NCBI RefSeq assembly: GCF_050632385.1
Contig: NZ_CP192599.1
Location: 5,580,001 to 5,644,000, forward strand
From: Humitalea sp050632385
GTDB lineage: Bacteria > Pseudomonadota > Alphaproteobacteria > Acetobacterales > Acetobacteraceae
Length of the DNA: 64,000 nt
Direction: 5' to 3'
Positions within the stretch are counted from its first letter, which is position 1; every line of letters starts with the position of its first letter. A program made the position numbers and the translations under genes. Positions 33,521-41,750 of this stretch are shown piece after piece. The notes beneath the pieces are model-generated. The model did no database searches and was not told the origin of the DNA. It worked only from the letters and a program-made list of their open reading frames with translations.

Positions 33521-34830
33521 TGGACGCGGTGTTGACAGAGCCCGTCCGGGGCGTGATCCATCCCCATACTCCCATGTCGCAGCCGCATATTCCCCCGGCC
33601 AAGCGCTTCCTGTTCCTGCAGGGACCGATCAGCCCGTTCTTCGACCTGCTTGGCCGCGCCCTGCGTGCGCGCGGGCATGCGACCTTCCGCATCAACCTGG
33701 CCGGTGGCGACGGGGCGCTGTGGACGGCGCCGGGGGCCACGGATTTCGTGCGGGCACCGGCCGAATGGCCCGGTTTCATCGCAGCCTACCTCGACACCCA
33801 TGCCATCACCGACATCGTGCTGCTGGGTGAGGCGCGGGAGTATCATATCGTCGCCATCGCCGCGGCGCGGGCGCGGGGGGTGCGGATCGCGGTCACCGAC
33901 TTCGGCTACATCCGGCCGGACTGGATCACGCTGGAACACGATGGGATGAACGGGGCCACCGCCTTCCCGCGCGACCCGGCCGCGATCCTGCGCCTGGCCG
34001 AGCCCCTGGGCTCACCGGATTTGGTGGTGCGCTACTGGGATTCCTTCGTGAACCAGGCGATCCTGGACATCCTTTATTCGCTGCGCACGCACCTGTCCTG
34101 GCGGTTCCGCGCCTATACGACGCATCAGTTGCACCACCCGTTGCAGATCTACCTGGGCATGGGGCTGCGCCTGGCGCTGCGGTCGATCGCCAATCGCCAT
34201 GCGGCGAAGATCATGGAGGATCTGCGCGGCCAGGGGCCCTTGTTCCTGCTGGCGTTGCAGATGGAAACCGATTTCGCCATCCGCGCCTATTCGCACTACC
34301 CCGACAATGACGCGGTGATCGAGGACGTCTTCGCCTCCTTCGCCGCGCATGCGCCGGCGGAGGCGCATCTGCTGGTGAAGGTGCATCCACTGGATCCCTT
34401 CGCCAAGAACTGGAGCCGGCGGGTGCGGGCCGCGGCGCGGCGGCATGGCATCGCGGCACGGGTCGCCTATCTCGGCGGCGGCAATCTTGGCGACATCGTG
34501 GAGCGGTGCCAGGGCGTCGTCACCGTCACCAGCACCGTCGGGCTGCGCGCGATCGTGGAACGCCTGCCGACCTTTGCGCTGGGCGACGCGCTGTATCGGA
34601 TTCCCGGCATCACGTCGGCCGGCACGCTGGATGCGTTCTGGTCCAATCCGCAGGCGCCGGAACCGGTGCTGCGGGAAGCCTTCGTGCGCGCCATCGCGCA
34701 TTTCCTGCACATCCGCGGCGCCTTCTATCGCAACCCCGGGCTGGATGCGGCGGCCTATGCCGCGGCGGAACGGTTGAGCGCGGGGCTGCCGGAATACCGG
34801 AGCGAGGTGCTTACCCCAAGGCCCGCTTGA
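33520..34830 (+). CDS. Capsule polysaccharide synthesis protein, KpsS/LipB-like
   Basis: A 436-residue protein of the capsule-synthesis family (KpsS, LipB, rhizobial RkpJ). Features include FLFLQGPISPFFDLLGRALR near residue 28, DIVLLGEAREYHIVAIAAAR, an internal region with FLLALQMETDFAIRAYSHY and AHLLVKVHPLDPF, and the C-terminal GVVTVTSTVGLRAIVERLP. These match the GT-B-like fold whose E. coli member adds the first Kdo to the lipid terminus of capsules. The start ATG 33520 shares one base with the previous stop (TGATG). It is the last gene of the operon; its 3' end overlaps the convergent enoyl-CoA hydratase gene by 20 bases. Confidence 0.85.
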   Translation: MDAVLTEPVRGVIHPHTPMSQPHIPPAKRFLFLQGPISPFFDLLGRALRARGHATFRINLAGGDGALWTAPGATDFVRAPAEWPGFIAAYLDTHAITDIVLLGEAREYHIVAIAAARARGVRIAVTDFGYIRPDWITLEHDGMNGATAFPRDPAAILRLAEPLGSPDLVVRYWDSFVNQAILDILYSLRTHLSWRFRAYTTHQLHHPLQIYLGMGLRLALRSIANRHAAKIMEDLRGQGPLFLLALQMETDFAIRAYSHYPDNDAVIEDVFASFAAHAPAEAHLLVKVHPLDPFAKNWSRRVRAAARRHGIAARVAYLGGGNLGDIVERCQGVVTVTSTVGLRAIVERLPTFALGDALYRIPGITSAGTLDAFWSNPQAPEPVLREAFVRAIAHFLHIRGAFYRNPGLDAAAYAAAERLSAGLPEYRSEVLTPRPA

Positions 34831-35548
34831 CCGCGCCGCTGGCGACGGCTTCGCGCTGGGCGGCGATGCCGCCCTCGATCGCGTCGCGGAAGGCGGGTTC
34901 CGACATGTGGCGGATCCAGGCCTTGGTCAGGCGGAACGCCGTTGCATCGGTCCCGGCCATCGCCAGCGCCGCGGCGCGGGCCTGGGCCAGCAGCCCGTCC
35001 TCGGGCACCACCTGGTCGATCAGCCCCATGGCCTGGCCGGTCGGTGCGTCCAGTGCCTCGCACGCCAGGGCCAGGCGCTGCATCGCCGCCTGCCCGGCAT
35101 AAAGCCCGATCAGCATCGGCCCCATGATCGAACTGAGGCCCGCCCGCAGTTCCGGCTGCATCAGCCGGGCGGCGGGGCTGGCGATCCGGCGATCGCAGCA
35201 CAGCGCCATCTGCAAGCCGGCCCCGGCGGCCGCCCCGCCGATCGCGGCGACCATCGGCTTGGGGAAGGCGCGGATCGCGTCATACAGCCGGCCCAGCGCA
35301 TGCACCCAGTCGCCGACATTGTCGGGCGTCAGCGCCCGCAGCACCGCATGGTCCTGCCCGGCACAGAAGGCCGGCGGCTGCCCGGTCAGGACCACGGCGA
35401 CGACCGATGGGTCATCGGCGGCCTCGGCCAGGGCGCCGATCAGCGCCGCCCCCATGGGCTGCGTCAGCGCGTTGCGCGCGGACGGGTTGTTGAAGCTCAG
35501 GGTCAGCACGCCGCCGAAGCGGGACGCCAGCAGGGGAGAGTCGGGCAT
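34811..35548 (-). CDS. Enoyl-CoA hydratase/isomerase family protein
   Basis: A 245-residue crotonase-fold protein: SFNNPSARNALTQPM, the oxyanion-hole CAGQDHAVLR, and PMVAAIGGAAAGAGLQMAL, where AGAGLQMAL corresponds to the second oxyanion segment. The glutamate usually acting in hydration aligns near LMQPELRAGLS. Substrate is unknown. ATG 35548 is preferred to the TTG two codons upstream. It runs convergent to the capsule gene, overlapping it by 20 bases, and 18 bases downstream of usg on the same strand, so the two may be co-transcribed. Confidence 0.88.
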   Translation of the reverse strand: MPDSPLLASRFGGVLTLSFNNPSARNALTQPMGAALIGALAEAADDPSVVAVVLTGQPPAFCAGQDHAVLRALTPDNVGDWVHALGRLYDAIRAFPKPMVAAIGGAAAGAGLQMALCCDRRIASPAARLMQPELRAGLSSIMGPMLIGLYAGQAAMQRLALACEALDAPTGQAMGLIDQVVPEDGLLAQARAAALAMAGTDATAFRLTKAWIRHMSEPAFRDAIEGGIAAQREAVASGAVKRALG

Positions 35549-35566
35549 CCCCAAAGGCTAGCCGCG

Positions 35567-35869
35567 TCAGTGCAGGCGGAATACCCCATCGGCGAAACGG
35601 AATTCCGCCGTCCTGATCAGCGCGGCCGAGGCGACGCGCACCGAATGCAGCGGGCCCTCGATCTCACGCCGCCAAAAGTCGAGAAAGCCGTGCAGCTCGG
35701 GGAAGCGCGGCGCCAAATCGTGCTTCTGCCAGATGAAGGTCTGCAACAACCCCGGATGGTCAGGCAGGTGATAGAGGATCTCCGCCGTGGTCAGGCGCCA
35801 GTTCGGCAGCACTTTCGCCCGATGGGTGAGGGGATCGGTGATCAGTGTTTCGATGCCTGAAAGATCCAT
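35567..35869 (-). CDS. usg: Usg family protein
   Basis: A 100-residue protein matching the alphaproteobacterial Usg family: LTTAEILYHLPDHPGLLQTF, IWQKHDLAPRFPELHGFLDF and GPLHSVRVASAALI. Function is unknown; the name comes from gene-neighbourhood history. The start is ATG 35869 with GAGG nine bases upstream. It is transcribed away from groESL, and the upstream CIRCE copy (35989-36015) lies between them, so HrcA may also affect it. Confidence 0.85.
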   Translation of the reverse strand: MDLSGIETLITDPLTHRAKVLPNWRLTTAEILYHLPDHPGLLQTFIWQKHDLAPRFPELHGFLDFWRREIEGPLHSVRVASAALIRTAEFRFADGVFRLH

Positions 35870-35988
35870 CACGTGATACCTCTTTCCTGATGCCTTGCGC
35901 CGTTCTCGGCGGTTCCTCCTGTCGCTCAAGATGATGCTGGCATAATTGGTTGCTGCTTTGCCAAGAAAAATCGTGTGATTTGAGTGTG

Positions 35989-36015
35989 TTGGCACTCATC
36001 GCCCGAGAGTGCTGC
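35989..36015 (+). promoter_or_regulatory. CIRCE element 1 (HrcA operator, imperfect)
   Basis: TTGGCACTC-N9-GAGTGCTGC. Seven of nine arm positions pair as in the consensus TTAGCACTC-N9-GAGTGCTAA. It sits upstream of the groES promoter and on the usg side of the divergent region. Confidence 0.75.
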
Positions 36016-36022
36016 CGGGCGC

Positions 36023-36050
36023 TTGACCTGCGGCGTGCCTGGGCCTAGAT
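36023..36050 (+). promoter_or_regulatory. Heat-shock promoter of groESL (probable)
   Basis: CTTGACC (36022-36028) is the typical alphaproteobacterial RpoH/housekeeping -35 core. A -10 candidate CTAGAT (36045-36050) lies 16 bases downstream. Transcription would start at about 36058, inside CIRCE element 2, which fits HrcA repression. The -10 is weak, consistent with sigma-32 dependence. Confidence 0.6.
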
Positions 36051-36052
36051 CG

Positions 36053-36079
36053 CTGGCACTCCTCGGGGGTGAGTGCTAA
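36053..36079 (+). promoter_or_regulatory. CIRCE element 2 (HrcA operator)
   Basis: CTGGCACTC-N9-GAGTGCTAA overlaps the predicted groESL start site. Its right arm is a perfect consensus. HrcA bound here would block transcription until heat or misfolded protein titrates GroEL. Confidence 0.9.
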
Positions 36080-36151
36080 CACACCCTGCACCCCGAGGCG
36101 GTTCCGTAACCAGCCAAGACACCAATCCTGGCATGAGGAGAGGACACAACC

Positions 36152-36466
36152 ATGGCCTTCCGTCCCCTGCATGACCGCGTTCTCGTTCGTCGCGTCGAAG
36201 CCGAAGAGAAGACCCGCGGCGGCATCATCATCCCCGACACCGCCAAGGAAAAGCCGCAGGAAGGCGAGATCGTCGCCGTCGGCTCCGGCACCCTGAACGA
36301 CAAGGGCGAATTGCGCGCCCTGGACGTGAAGGCCGGCGACCGCATCCTGTTCGGCAAGTGGTCGGGCACCGAAGTGAAGCTCGATGGCGAAGATCTCCTC
36401 ATCATGAAGGAGAGCGACATCATGGGCGTCCTCGACACCTCCGCCGCGGCGAAGAAGGCGGCGTAA
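36152..36466 (+). CDS. groS: Co-chaperonin GroES
   Basis: A 104-residue GroES. It starts MAFRPLHDRVLVRRV and contains the mobile loop that contacts GroEL (EEKTRGGIIIPDTAKEKPQE), then EIVAVGSG and the usual VKAGDRILFGKWSGTEVKLD. It forms the heptameric lid of the chaperonin. AGGAGAGGAC precedes the ATG. It is co-transcribed with groL, 45 bases downstream, under the two CIRCE operators. Confidence 0.98.
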   Translation: MAFRPLHDRVLVRRVEAEEKTRGGIIIPDTAKEKPQEGEIVAVGSGTLNDKGELRALDVKAGDRILFGKWSGTEVKLDGEDLLIMKESDIMGVLDTSAAAKKAA

Positions 36467-36511
36467 GCCAGCCTTTCTTCTCAAGACCCAACCTTTTCAG
36501 GAGACAGCAAC

Positions 36512-38155
36512 ATGGCTGCCAAAGACGTTAAGTTCGGCGCGAATGCGCGTGAACGCATGCTGCGCGGCGTGGACATCCTGGCCGATGCGGTCAAGGTGAC
36601 CCTGGGCCCCAAGGGCCGCAACGTGGTCCTCGACAAGTCCTTCGGCGCGCCCCGCATCACCAAGGACGGTGTGACGGTCGCCAAGGAAATCGAACTGGCC
36701 GACAAGTTCGAGAACATGGGCGCCCAGATGGTGCGCGAAGTGGCCTCGAAGACCAACGACACGGCCGGCGACGGCACGACGACGGCGACCGTGCTGGCCC
36801 AGGCCATCATCCGCGAGGGCTGCAAGGCCGTTGCCGCCGGCATGAACCCGATGGACCTGAAGCGCGGCATCGACCTCGCCGTGGCCTCGGTTGTCGCCGA
36901 GCTCGAGCAGAAGACCCGCAAGATCACGACGTCCGCCGAAGTCGCGCAGGTTGGCACGCTCTCCGCCAACGGTGAGACCGAGATCGGCGAAATGATCGCC
37001 AAGGCGATGGAAAAGGTCGGCAACGAGGGTGTCATCACCGTCGAGGAAGCCAAGTCCATCCAGACCGAGCTCGATGTCGTCGAAGGCATGCAGTTCGACC
37101 GCGGCTACGTCTCCCCGTATTTCATCACGAATGCGGAGAAGATGATTGCGGAGATGGAAAACCCGTACATCCTCATCAACGAGAAGAAGCTCTCCAGCCT
37201 GCAGCCGATGCTGCCGCTGCTGGAAGCCATCGTTCAGTCCGGTCGCCCGCTGGTGATCGTGGCCGAAGACGTTGAGGGTGAGGCCCTGGCCACGCTCGTC
37301 GTCAACAAGCTGCGCGGCGGTCTGAAGGTCGCGGCCGTGAAGGCCCCTGGCTTCGGCGATCGTCGCAAGGCGATGCTGGAAGACATCGCGATCCTGACCG
37401 GTGGCGAAGTCATCTCCGAAGACCTCGGCATCAAGCTCGAGAACGTGACCCTCGCCATGCTCGGCCGCGCCAAGTCCGTGCGGATCGAGAAGGAGAACAC
37501 CACGATCATCGACGGCTCCGGCGAAAAGGATGCCATCACGGGTCGTTGCGAGCAGATCAAGGCGCAGATCGAGGAGACCACCTCGGACTACGACCGTGAG
37601 AAGCTGCAGGAACGCCTGGCGAAGCTGGCCGGTGGCGTCGCCGTCATCCGCGTCGGCGGCTCCACGGAAGTGGAAGTCAAGGAGCGCAAGGATCGCGTCG
37701 ACGACGCGCTGCATGCGACCCGCGCCGCGGTTCAGGAAGGCATCGTGCCGGGCGGCGGCGTTGCCCTGCTCCGCGCTTCGCAGAACCTGGAGTCGATCAA
37801 GGTGGCCAACCACGACCAGCAGGTCGGTGTGGACATCATCAAGCGCGCCATCCAGGTGCCCTTGAAGCAGATCGCCGCCAACGCCGGCCAGGATGGCGCC
37901 GTGATCGCTGGTGAGGTCCTCCGCGACAGCACCTACGTCTACGGCTACGACGCCCAGACCGGCGCCTACAAGGACCTGGTCGCGGCCGGCATCATCGACC
38001 CGACCAAGGTCGTGCGCACGGCGCTGCAGGATGCGGCTTCGGTCGCGTCGCTTCTGATCACGACCGAGGCGATGGTCGCCGAGCGTCCCGAGAAGAAGGC
38101 CCCGCCGTCTGGCGGCGGCGGCGGCATGGGCGGCATGGGCGACATGGACTTCTGA
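36512..38155 (+). CDS. groL: Chaperonin GroEL
   Basis: A 547-residue GroEL, standard length. ATP-site residues are visible in KVTLGPKGRNVVLDK and VASKTNDTAGDGTTTATVLA (catalytic Asp in GDGTT). The apical domain has GYVSPYFITN, and the C-terminus ends with the GGM repeat tail (GGGGGMGGMGDMDF). The ribosome site AGGAGA lies 10-15 bases before ATG 36512. Codon use is biased to C-ending highly expressed codons. An intrinsic terminator follows. Confidence 0.99.
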   Translation: MAAKDVKFGANARERMLRGVDILADAVKVTLGPKGRNVVLDKSFGAPRITKDGVTVAKEIELADKFENMGAQMVREVASKTNDTAGDGTTTATVLAQAIIREGCKAVAAGMNPMDLKRGIDLAVASVVAELEQKTRKITTSAEVAQVGTLSANGETEIGEMIAKAMEKVGNEGVITVEEAKSIQTELDVVEGMQFDRGYVSPYFITNAEKMIAEMENPYILINEKKLSSLQPMLPLLEAIVQSGRPLVIVAEDVEGEALATLVVNKLRGGLKVAAVKAPGFGDRRKAMLEDIAILTGGEVISEDLGIKLENVTLAMLGRAKSVRIEKENTTIIDGSGEKDAITGRCEQIKAQIEETTSDYDREKLQERLAKLAGGVAVIRVGGSTEVEVKERKDRVDDALHATRAAVQEGIVPGGGVALLRASQNLESIKVANHDQQVGVDIIKRAIQVPLKQIAANAGQDGAVIAGEVLRDSTYVYGYDAQTGAYKDLVAAGIIDPTKVVRTALQDAASVASLLITTEAMVAERPEKKAPPSGGGGGMGGMGDMDF

Positions 38156-38189
38156 TCTTCCGACTTTCGGAGATCAGCGTTCGACAGGG

Positions 38190-38225
38190 GGGCGGTCCGG
38201 CAACGGGCCGCCCTTCTTGTTTTGC
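38190..38225 (+). terminator. Rho-independent terminator of groESL
   Basis: Stem GGGCGGTCC/GGGCCGCCC (38190-38198 and 38205-38213; one G-T wobble) with a six-base loop, followed by TTCTTGTTTT. It begins 35 bases after the groL stop. Confidence 0.88.
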
Positions 38226-38273
38226 CGCGGCACAAGCGCGAACCTGCCGGCATCACGCTTCGGGATGCCCCGC

Positions 38274-39449
38274 ATGACCGCCTTGCTGCTGCACAACGTC
38301 CGACCCCTGGGTGGCGCGCCCACGGATGTGTTGATCGAGGACGGGCGCTTCGCCGCCTTCGGCCCCGGGCTGACCGCGCCGACCAGCGAAAACGGCCATG
38401 GCGCGCTGCTGCTGCCCGGCTTGATCGAGGGTCATACCCACCTCGACAAATCGCTTTGGGGCATGGGTTGGTATGTCAATGAATGCGGCCCGCTGCTGAC
38501 CGACCGCATCGAGAACGAACGCCACCAGCGCCGCGCGCTCGGCCTGGACCCGCTGCGCCAGGCGCGGCGCCTGGCCGATGACTTTTTGGCGCTCGGCACC
38601 ACGCGCATCCGCAGTTTCGCCGATGTGGACACGGAAATCGGGCTGTCCCATCTGCATGCGCTGCTGGCGTTGCGGCAGGACCGGGCGGGGGTGCAGGACA
38701 TCCAGGTCATCGCCTTTCCGCAATCGGGGATGCTCGGGCGCCCTGGCACGTTTGACCTGATGGTGCAGGCGATGGCCGATGGCGCGGATATCGTCGGCGG
38801 CCTCGACCCGTCCGGTATCGAGCGTGACCCAAAGGGCCACCTGGATGCGATCTTTGGCCTGGCTGAACGGTTCAGCCGGCCGGTCGATGTGCATCTGCAT
38901 GAACCGGGCGAGCTTGGCGCTTTCTCGCTCGAACTGATCGCCGAACGCACCCAGGCCCTGTCCATGGGCGGGCGTGTCGTGGTCAGCCACGCCTTCTGCC
39001 TGGGCGATGTGGCACCCGCCCGCCAGGCGGCGTTGCTGGCGATGCTGGCGCGTGCCGGGGTGGCGATCGCGACCACGGCGCCGCCGTCGCGCAACGTGCC
39101 GCCGGTCGCCGCCTGCCGTGCCGCTGGCGTCACCATCTTTGGCGGCAATGATGGCGTCCGCGACACCTGGACCCCCTATGGCAGCCCAGACATGCTGACC
39201 CGGGCCATGCTGATCGGGCTGAAGAACGATTTCCGCCGTGACGACCAGATCGCCATGGCGCTGGACTGCGTGACCGGGTCCGCCGCGCTGGGCTGCGGCT
39301 TCGCCAACCACGGCCTGGCGGTGGGCGCGCGGGCGGAAGCGGTGCTGGTCGATGCCGAAACCATCGCCCAGGCCGTGGTCGGCCAGCCGAAGCGCCGCCT
39401 GGTCATCGCCGGCGGGCGCGTCGTCGCCCGCGATAACGCGTTGTGCTGA
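38274..39449 (+). CDS. Amidohydrolase, cytosine-deaminase-like
   Basis: A 391-residue metal-dependent hydrolase. The first metal pair is in LIEGHTHLDKSLWG (HxH), the third His in VDVHLHEPGELG, the fourth in RVVVSHAFCLGD, and the catalytic Asp in FGGNDGVRDTWTPYG. This order is that of the cytosine deaminase/N-isopropylammelide group. Substrate cannot be fixed; a cyclic amide or imine is likely. ATG 38274 is taken because GGGA lies seven bases before it; ATG 38265 three codons earlier is possible. It ends overlapping the WD40-cytochrome gene. The nearby TctC-type binding proteins could serve uptake of its substrate, which is inference. Confidence 0.85.
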   Translation: MTALLLHNVRPLGGAPTDVLIEDGRFAAFGPGLTAPTSENGHGALLLPGLIEGHTHLDKSLWGMGWYVNECGPLLTDRIENERHQRRALGLDPLRQARRLADDFLALGTTRIRSFADVDTEIGLSHLHALLALRQDRAGVQDIQVIAFPQSGMLGRPGTFDLMVQAMADGADIVGGLDPSGIERDPKGHLDAIFGLAERFSRPVDVHLHEPGELGAFSLELIAERTQALSMGGRVVVSHAFCLGDVAPARQAALLAMLARAGVAIATTAPPSRNVPPVAACRAAGVTIFGGNDGVRDTWTPYGSPDMLTRAMLIGLKNDFRRDDQIAMALDCVTGSAALGCGFANHGLAVGARAEAVLVDAETIAQAVVGQPKRRLVIAGGRVVARDNALC

Positions 39450-40678
39450 GGCCCCTGGCCGTCCTGCTGCTGCTGGCCCTGCCCGCGGCGGCGCAGGACG
39501 CGCCGGCGCATGGCGGGCCTGTCCGCGCCTTGGCGACCACCCCCGGCACCCTGGCCAGCGCGGGCTTCGATTCCGCCGTGATCCTGTGGGATCCTGTCGC
39601 CGGCACCGCGCGCCGCGTGCTGCGTTGGCACGCTGGCGGCGTGAACGCGCTGGCCATGCTGCCCGACGGCATGCTGGCCAGTGCCGGCGAGGACGGGCGC
39701 ATCGCCCTCTGGTCGCTGCAAAATCCTGATCGCGAACCGGCACGGGTGCTGGAAGGGCACACCGCCCCGATCGCGGGCCTGGCCGCGGCCGCCGATGGGC
39801 GGCTGGCCTCGGCGGGCTGGGATGGGTCGGTGCGGCTGTGGCACCAGGGCCGGGCGACGGTGTTCGAAGCGCACCAGGGGCCGGTCAATGCCGTCGCCTT
39901 CCGCGACGGCGCGCTGGTCTCGGCCGGTTTCGACGGCACGCTGCGGCTGTGGCCAGAGGGCACCGTGATCGCAGAATACGGCCTGCCGCGCACGGCCTTG
40001 GCGGCACTGCCCGGTGGCGCATTGGCGGTCTCGGGGGTGGATGGCACGGTGCGGGTCCTCACCGGTGAAGGCGGCGAACGCGTCCTGGCCGACAGCGGGC
40101 GTCCGGTGGTGGCGCTGTCGGCGGCGAATGGCGTGCTGGCGGCGGCGTCGCTCGGTGGCAATGTGGCGCTGTATGACATCGCGGCGGGGCGGCTGTTGCG
40201 CGTACTGGAAGGCCCCGGCCTGCCGGTCTGGTCCGTGGCTTTCGCCCCGGATGGCGCGACATTATGGACCGGCGGCGCCGACCGGCGCGTGCGGGCCTGG
40301 GATGTGGCCACGGGCCGGCATTTGTCGCCGCTTGGCCCGGATGATGCGGCACCGGCCGAGCAGGCCGGCCTCGACCCCGATGGCGCGCGGGTCTTTCGCG
40401 CCTGTGCCGCCTGCCATGCGGTAACACCAGGCGGCGGCAATCTGGCCGGCCCCAGCCTGCACGGCATCTTCGGCCGCCGCATGGGCAGCCTGCCGGGCTA
40501 TGCCTTCTCGCCACGGCTGGCCCAGGGTGACATCGTCTGGACACCCGACACCGTCGCCGACCTGTTCACCCGCGGGCCGGACATCGTGACGCCGGGCACC
40601 ACCATGCCGATGCAACGGCTCGAAAACCCCGAGGATCTGGCGGCGCTGATGCGTTTCCTTGGGCAAGCGACACGATAG
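39443..40678 (+). CDS. Exported WD40-repeat/cytochrome c fusion protein
   Basis: A 411-residue protein with a signal peptide (LRPLAVLLLLALPAAAQ), six to seven WD40-like blades (residues about 25-300; repeated LASAGFDSAVILWDP, LASAGEDGRIALW, LASAGWDGSVRLW) and a C-terminal class I cytochrome c domain (about 315-411). The haem is attached by CAACH; an axial Met is likely in PGTTMPMQRL. It would be periplasmic. The beta-propeller may dock the haem domain to an electron donor or acceptor. The start is GTG 39443, overlapping the amidohydrolase stop, so the two are coupled. Fusions of this type are uncommon and I know of no characterised member. Confidence 0.85.
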   Translation: MLRPLAVLLLLALPAAAQDAPAHGGPVRALATTPGTLASAGFDSAVILWDPVAGTARRVLRWHAGGVNALAMLPDGMLASAGEDGRIALWSLQNPDREPARVLEGHTAPIAGLAAAADGRLASAGWDGSVRLWHQGRATVFEAHQGPVNAVAFRDGALVSAGFDGTLRLWPEGTVIAEYGLPRTALAALPGGALAVSGVDGTVRVLTGEGGERVLADSGRPVVALSAANGVLAAASLGGNVALYDIAAGRLLRVLEGPGLPVWSVAFAPDGATLWTGGADRRVRAWDVATGRHLSPLGPDDAAPAEQAGLDPDGARVFRACAACHAVTPGGGNLAGPSLHGIFGRRMGSLPGYAFSPRLAQGDIVWTPDTVADLFTRGPDIVTPGTTMPMQRLENPEDLAALMRFLGQATR

Positions 40679-40738
40679 CCCAGCCTGGAACAGGGTTTGC
40701 AAGCCACCGGGGCGGAGACAGCCCCGGAGCAGCCCGCC

Positions 40739-41710
40739 ATGATCCGCCGTCGCACGCTATCCCTGCTGGGGGCATCCCTGCTCGCCGCCCCCGCCTTGGC
40801 GCAGGCGCCCTGGCCGAACCGGCCGATCCGCTTCGTCGTCCCGGTGACCCCTGGCGGGGCGGCCGATATCACCGCGCGGCTGATCGCGCAGACGCTGTCG
40901 GACGGGCTTGGCGCGCCGGTCGTCGTGGAAAACCGGCCCGGCGCGGGCGGGACCATCGGCACGGCCTTTGTCGCGCAATCCCCGCCCGATGGGCATACGG
41001 TGATGGTGGGCAATGCGTCGTTCCATCTTGGCGGACCGCTGCTCTTCGCCAATCCAGGGTTTGAGGGCGTGGATGATTTCACCGCCATCGCCAGCTTCGC
41101 CGCGACCACCAGCCTGATGGCCTGCACGCCGGGCCTGCCGGTGACCAATGTGCAGGAGTTCATCGCCTATTGCCGCGCCAATCCGGGCCGGGTGAATTTT
41201 GGCTCCGCCGGGGCGGGCGGCAGCAATCACCTCAACGCCGTGCTGTTCATGATGCGCACGGGGGTCGAGATGGTGCATGTGCCCTATCGCGGATCGGCCC
41301 CCGCGCTGGCCGACCTGATGGCCGGCCAGGTGCAGGTGGTGTTCGACACGCTGCCCGGGGCGATCGGTGCCGCGCGCAGCGGTTCGGTCCGTGCGCTTGG
41401 CGTGACCAATGCCGGGCGCTGGCCGCTGGCGCCGGATATCCCCAGCATCCAGGAACAGGGCGTGCCCGATTTCGACATGCCCTCCTGGTTCGGGCTTGTC
41501 GGCCCCGTCGGCATTCCGGAACCGATCGTGGCCCGCATGCATGCGGTGGTGAACGCGGCCCTGGCCGATCCCGCCGCGCAGGCACGGCTGAACAATGTCG
41601 GCCTGGTGCCGCTGCCGATGACCCAGCCCGCCTTCCACGCCTATGTGCGCGAACAGCGCACGCGGATCGCGGCGATCGTCCGCGCCAGCGGCGTGAAGCC
41701 GGAGGCGTGA
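40739..41710 (+). CDS. Tripartite tricarboxylate-type solute-binding protein (copy 1)
   Basis: A 323-residue TctC/Bug-family periplasmic binding protein. Signal peptide with twin-Arg-like start MIRRRTLSLLGASLLAAPAL, cleavage after AQA. The mature part has the typical WPNRPIRFVVPVTPGGAADI, VVVENRPGAGGTIGT, FGSAGAGGSNHLNAV and PYRGSAPALADLM. The family binds carboxylates or related metabolites. No TctA or TctB membrane genes are in the window. ATG 40739 is chosen so that the signal peptide begins directly. It is the first of three close paralogues. Confidence 0.92.
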   Translation: MIRRRTLSLLGASLLAAPALAQAPWPNRPIRFVVPVTPGGAADITARLIAQTLSDGLGAPVVVENRPGAGGTIGTAFVAQSPPDGHTVMVGNASFHLGGPLLFANPGFEGVDDFTAIASFAATTSLMACTPGLPVTNVQEFIAYCRANPGRVNFGSAGAGGSNHLNAVLFMMRTGVEMVHVPYRGSAPALADLMAGQVQVVFDTLPGAIGAARSGSVRALGVTNAGRWPLAPDIPSIQEQGVPDFDMPSWFGLVGPVGIPEPIVARMHAVVNAALADPAAQARLNNVGLVPLPMTQPAFHAYVREQRTRIAAIVRASGVKPEA

Positions 41711-41750
41711 CGTGGCGCCAGCCTTGCCCAAGATCCAGGACCACCCCCCC

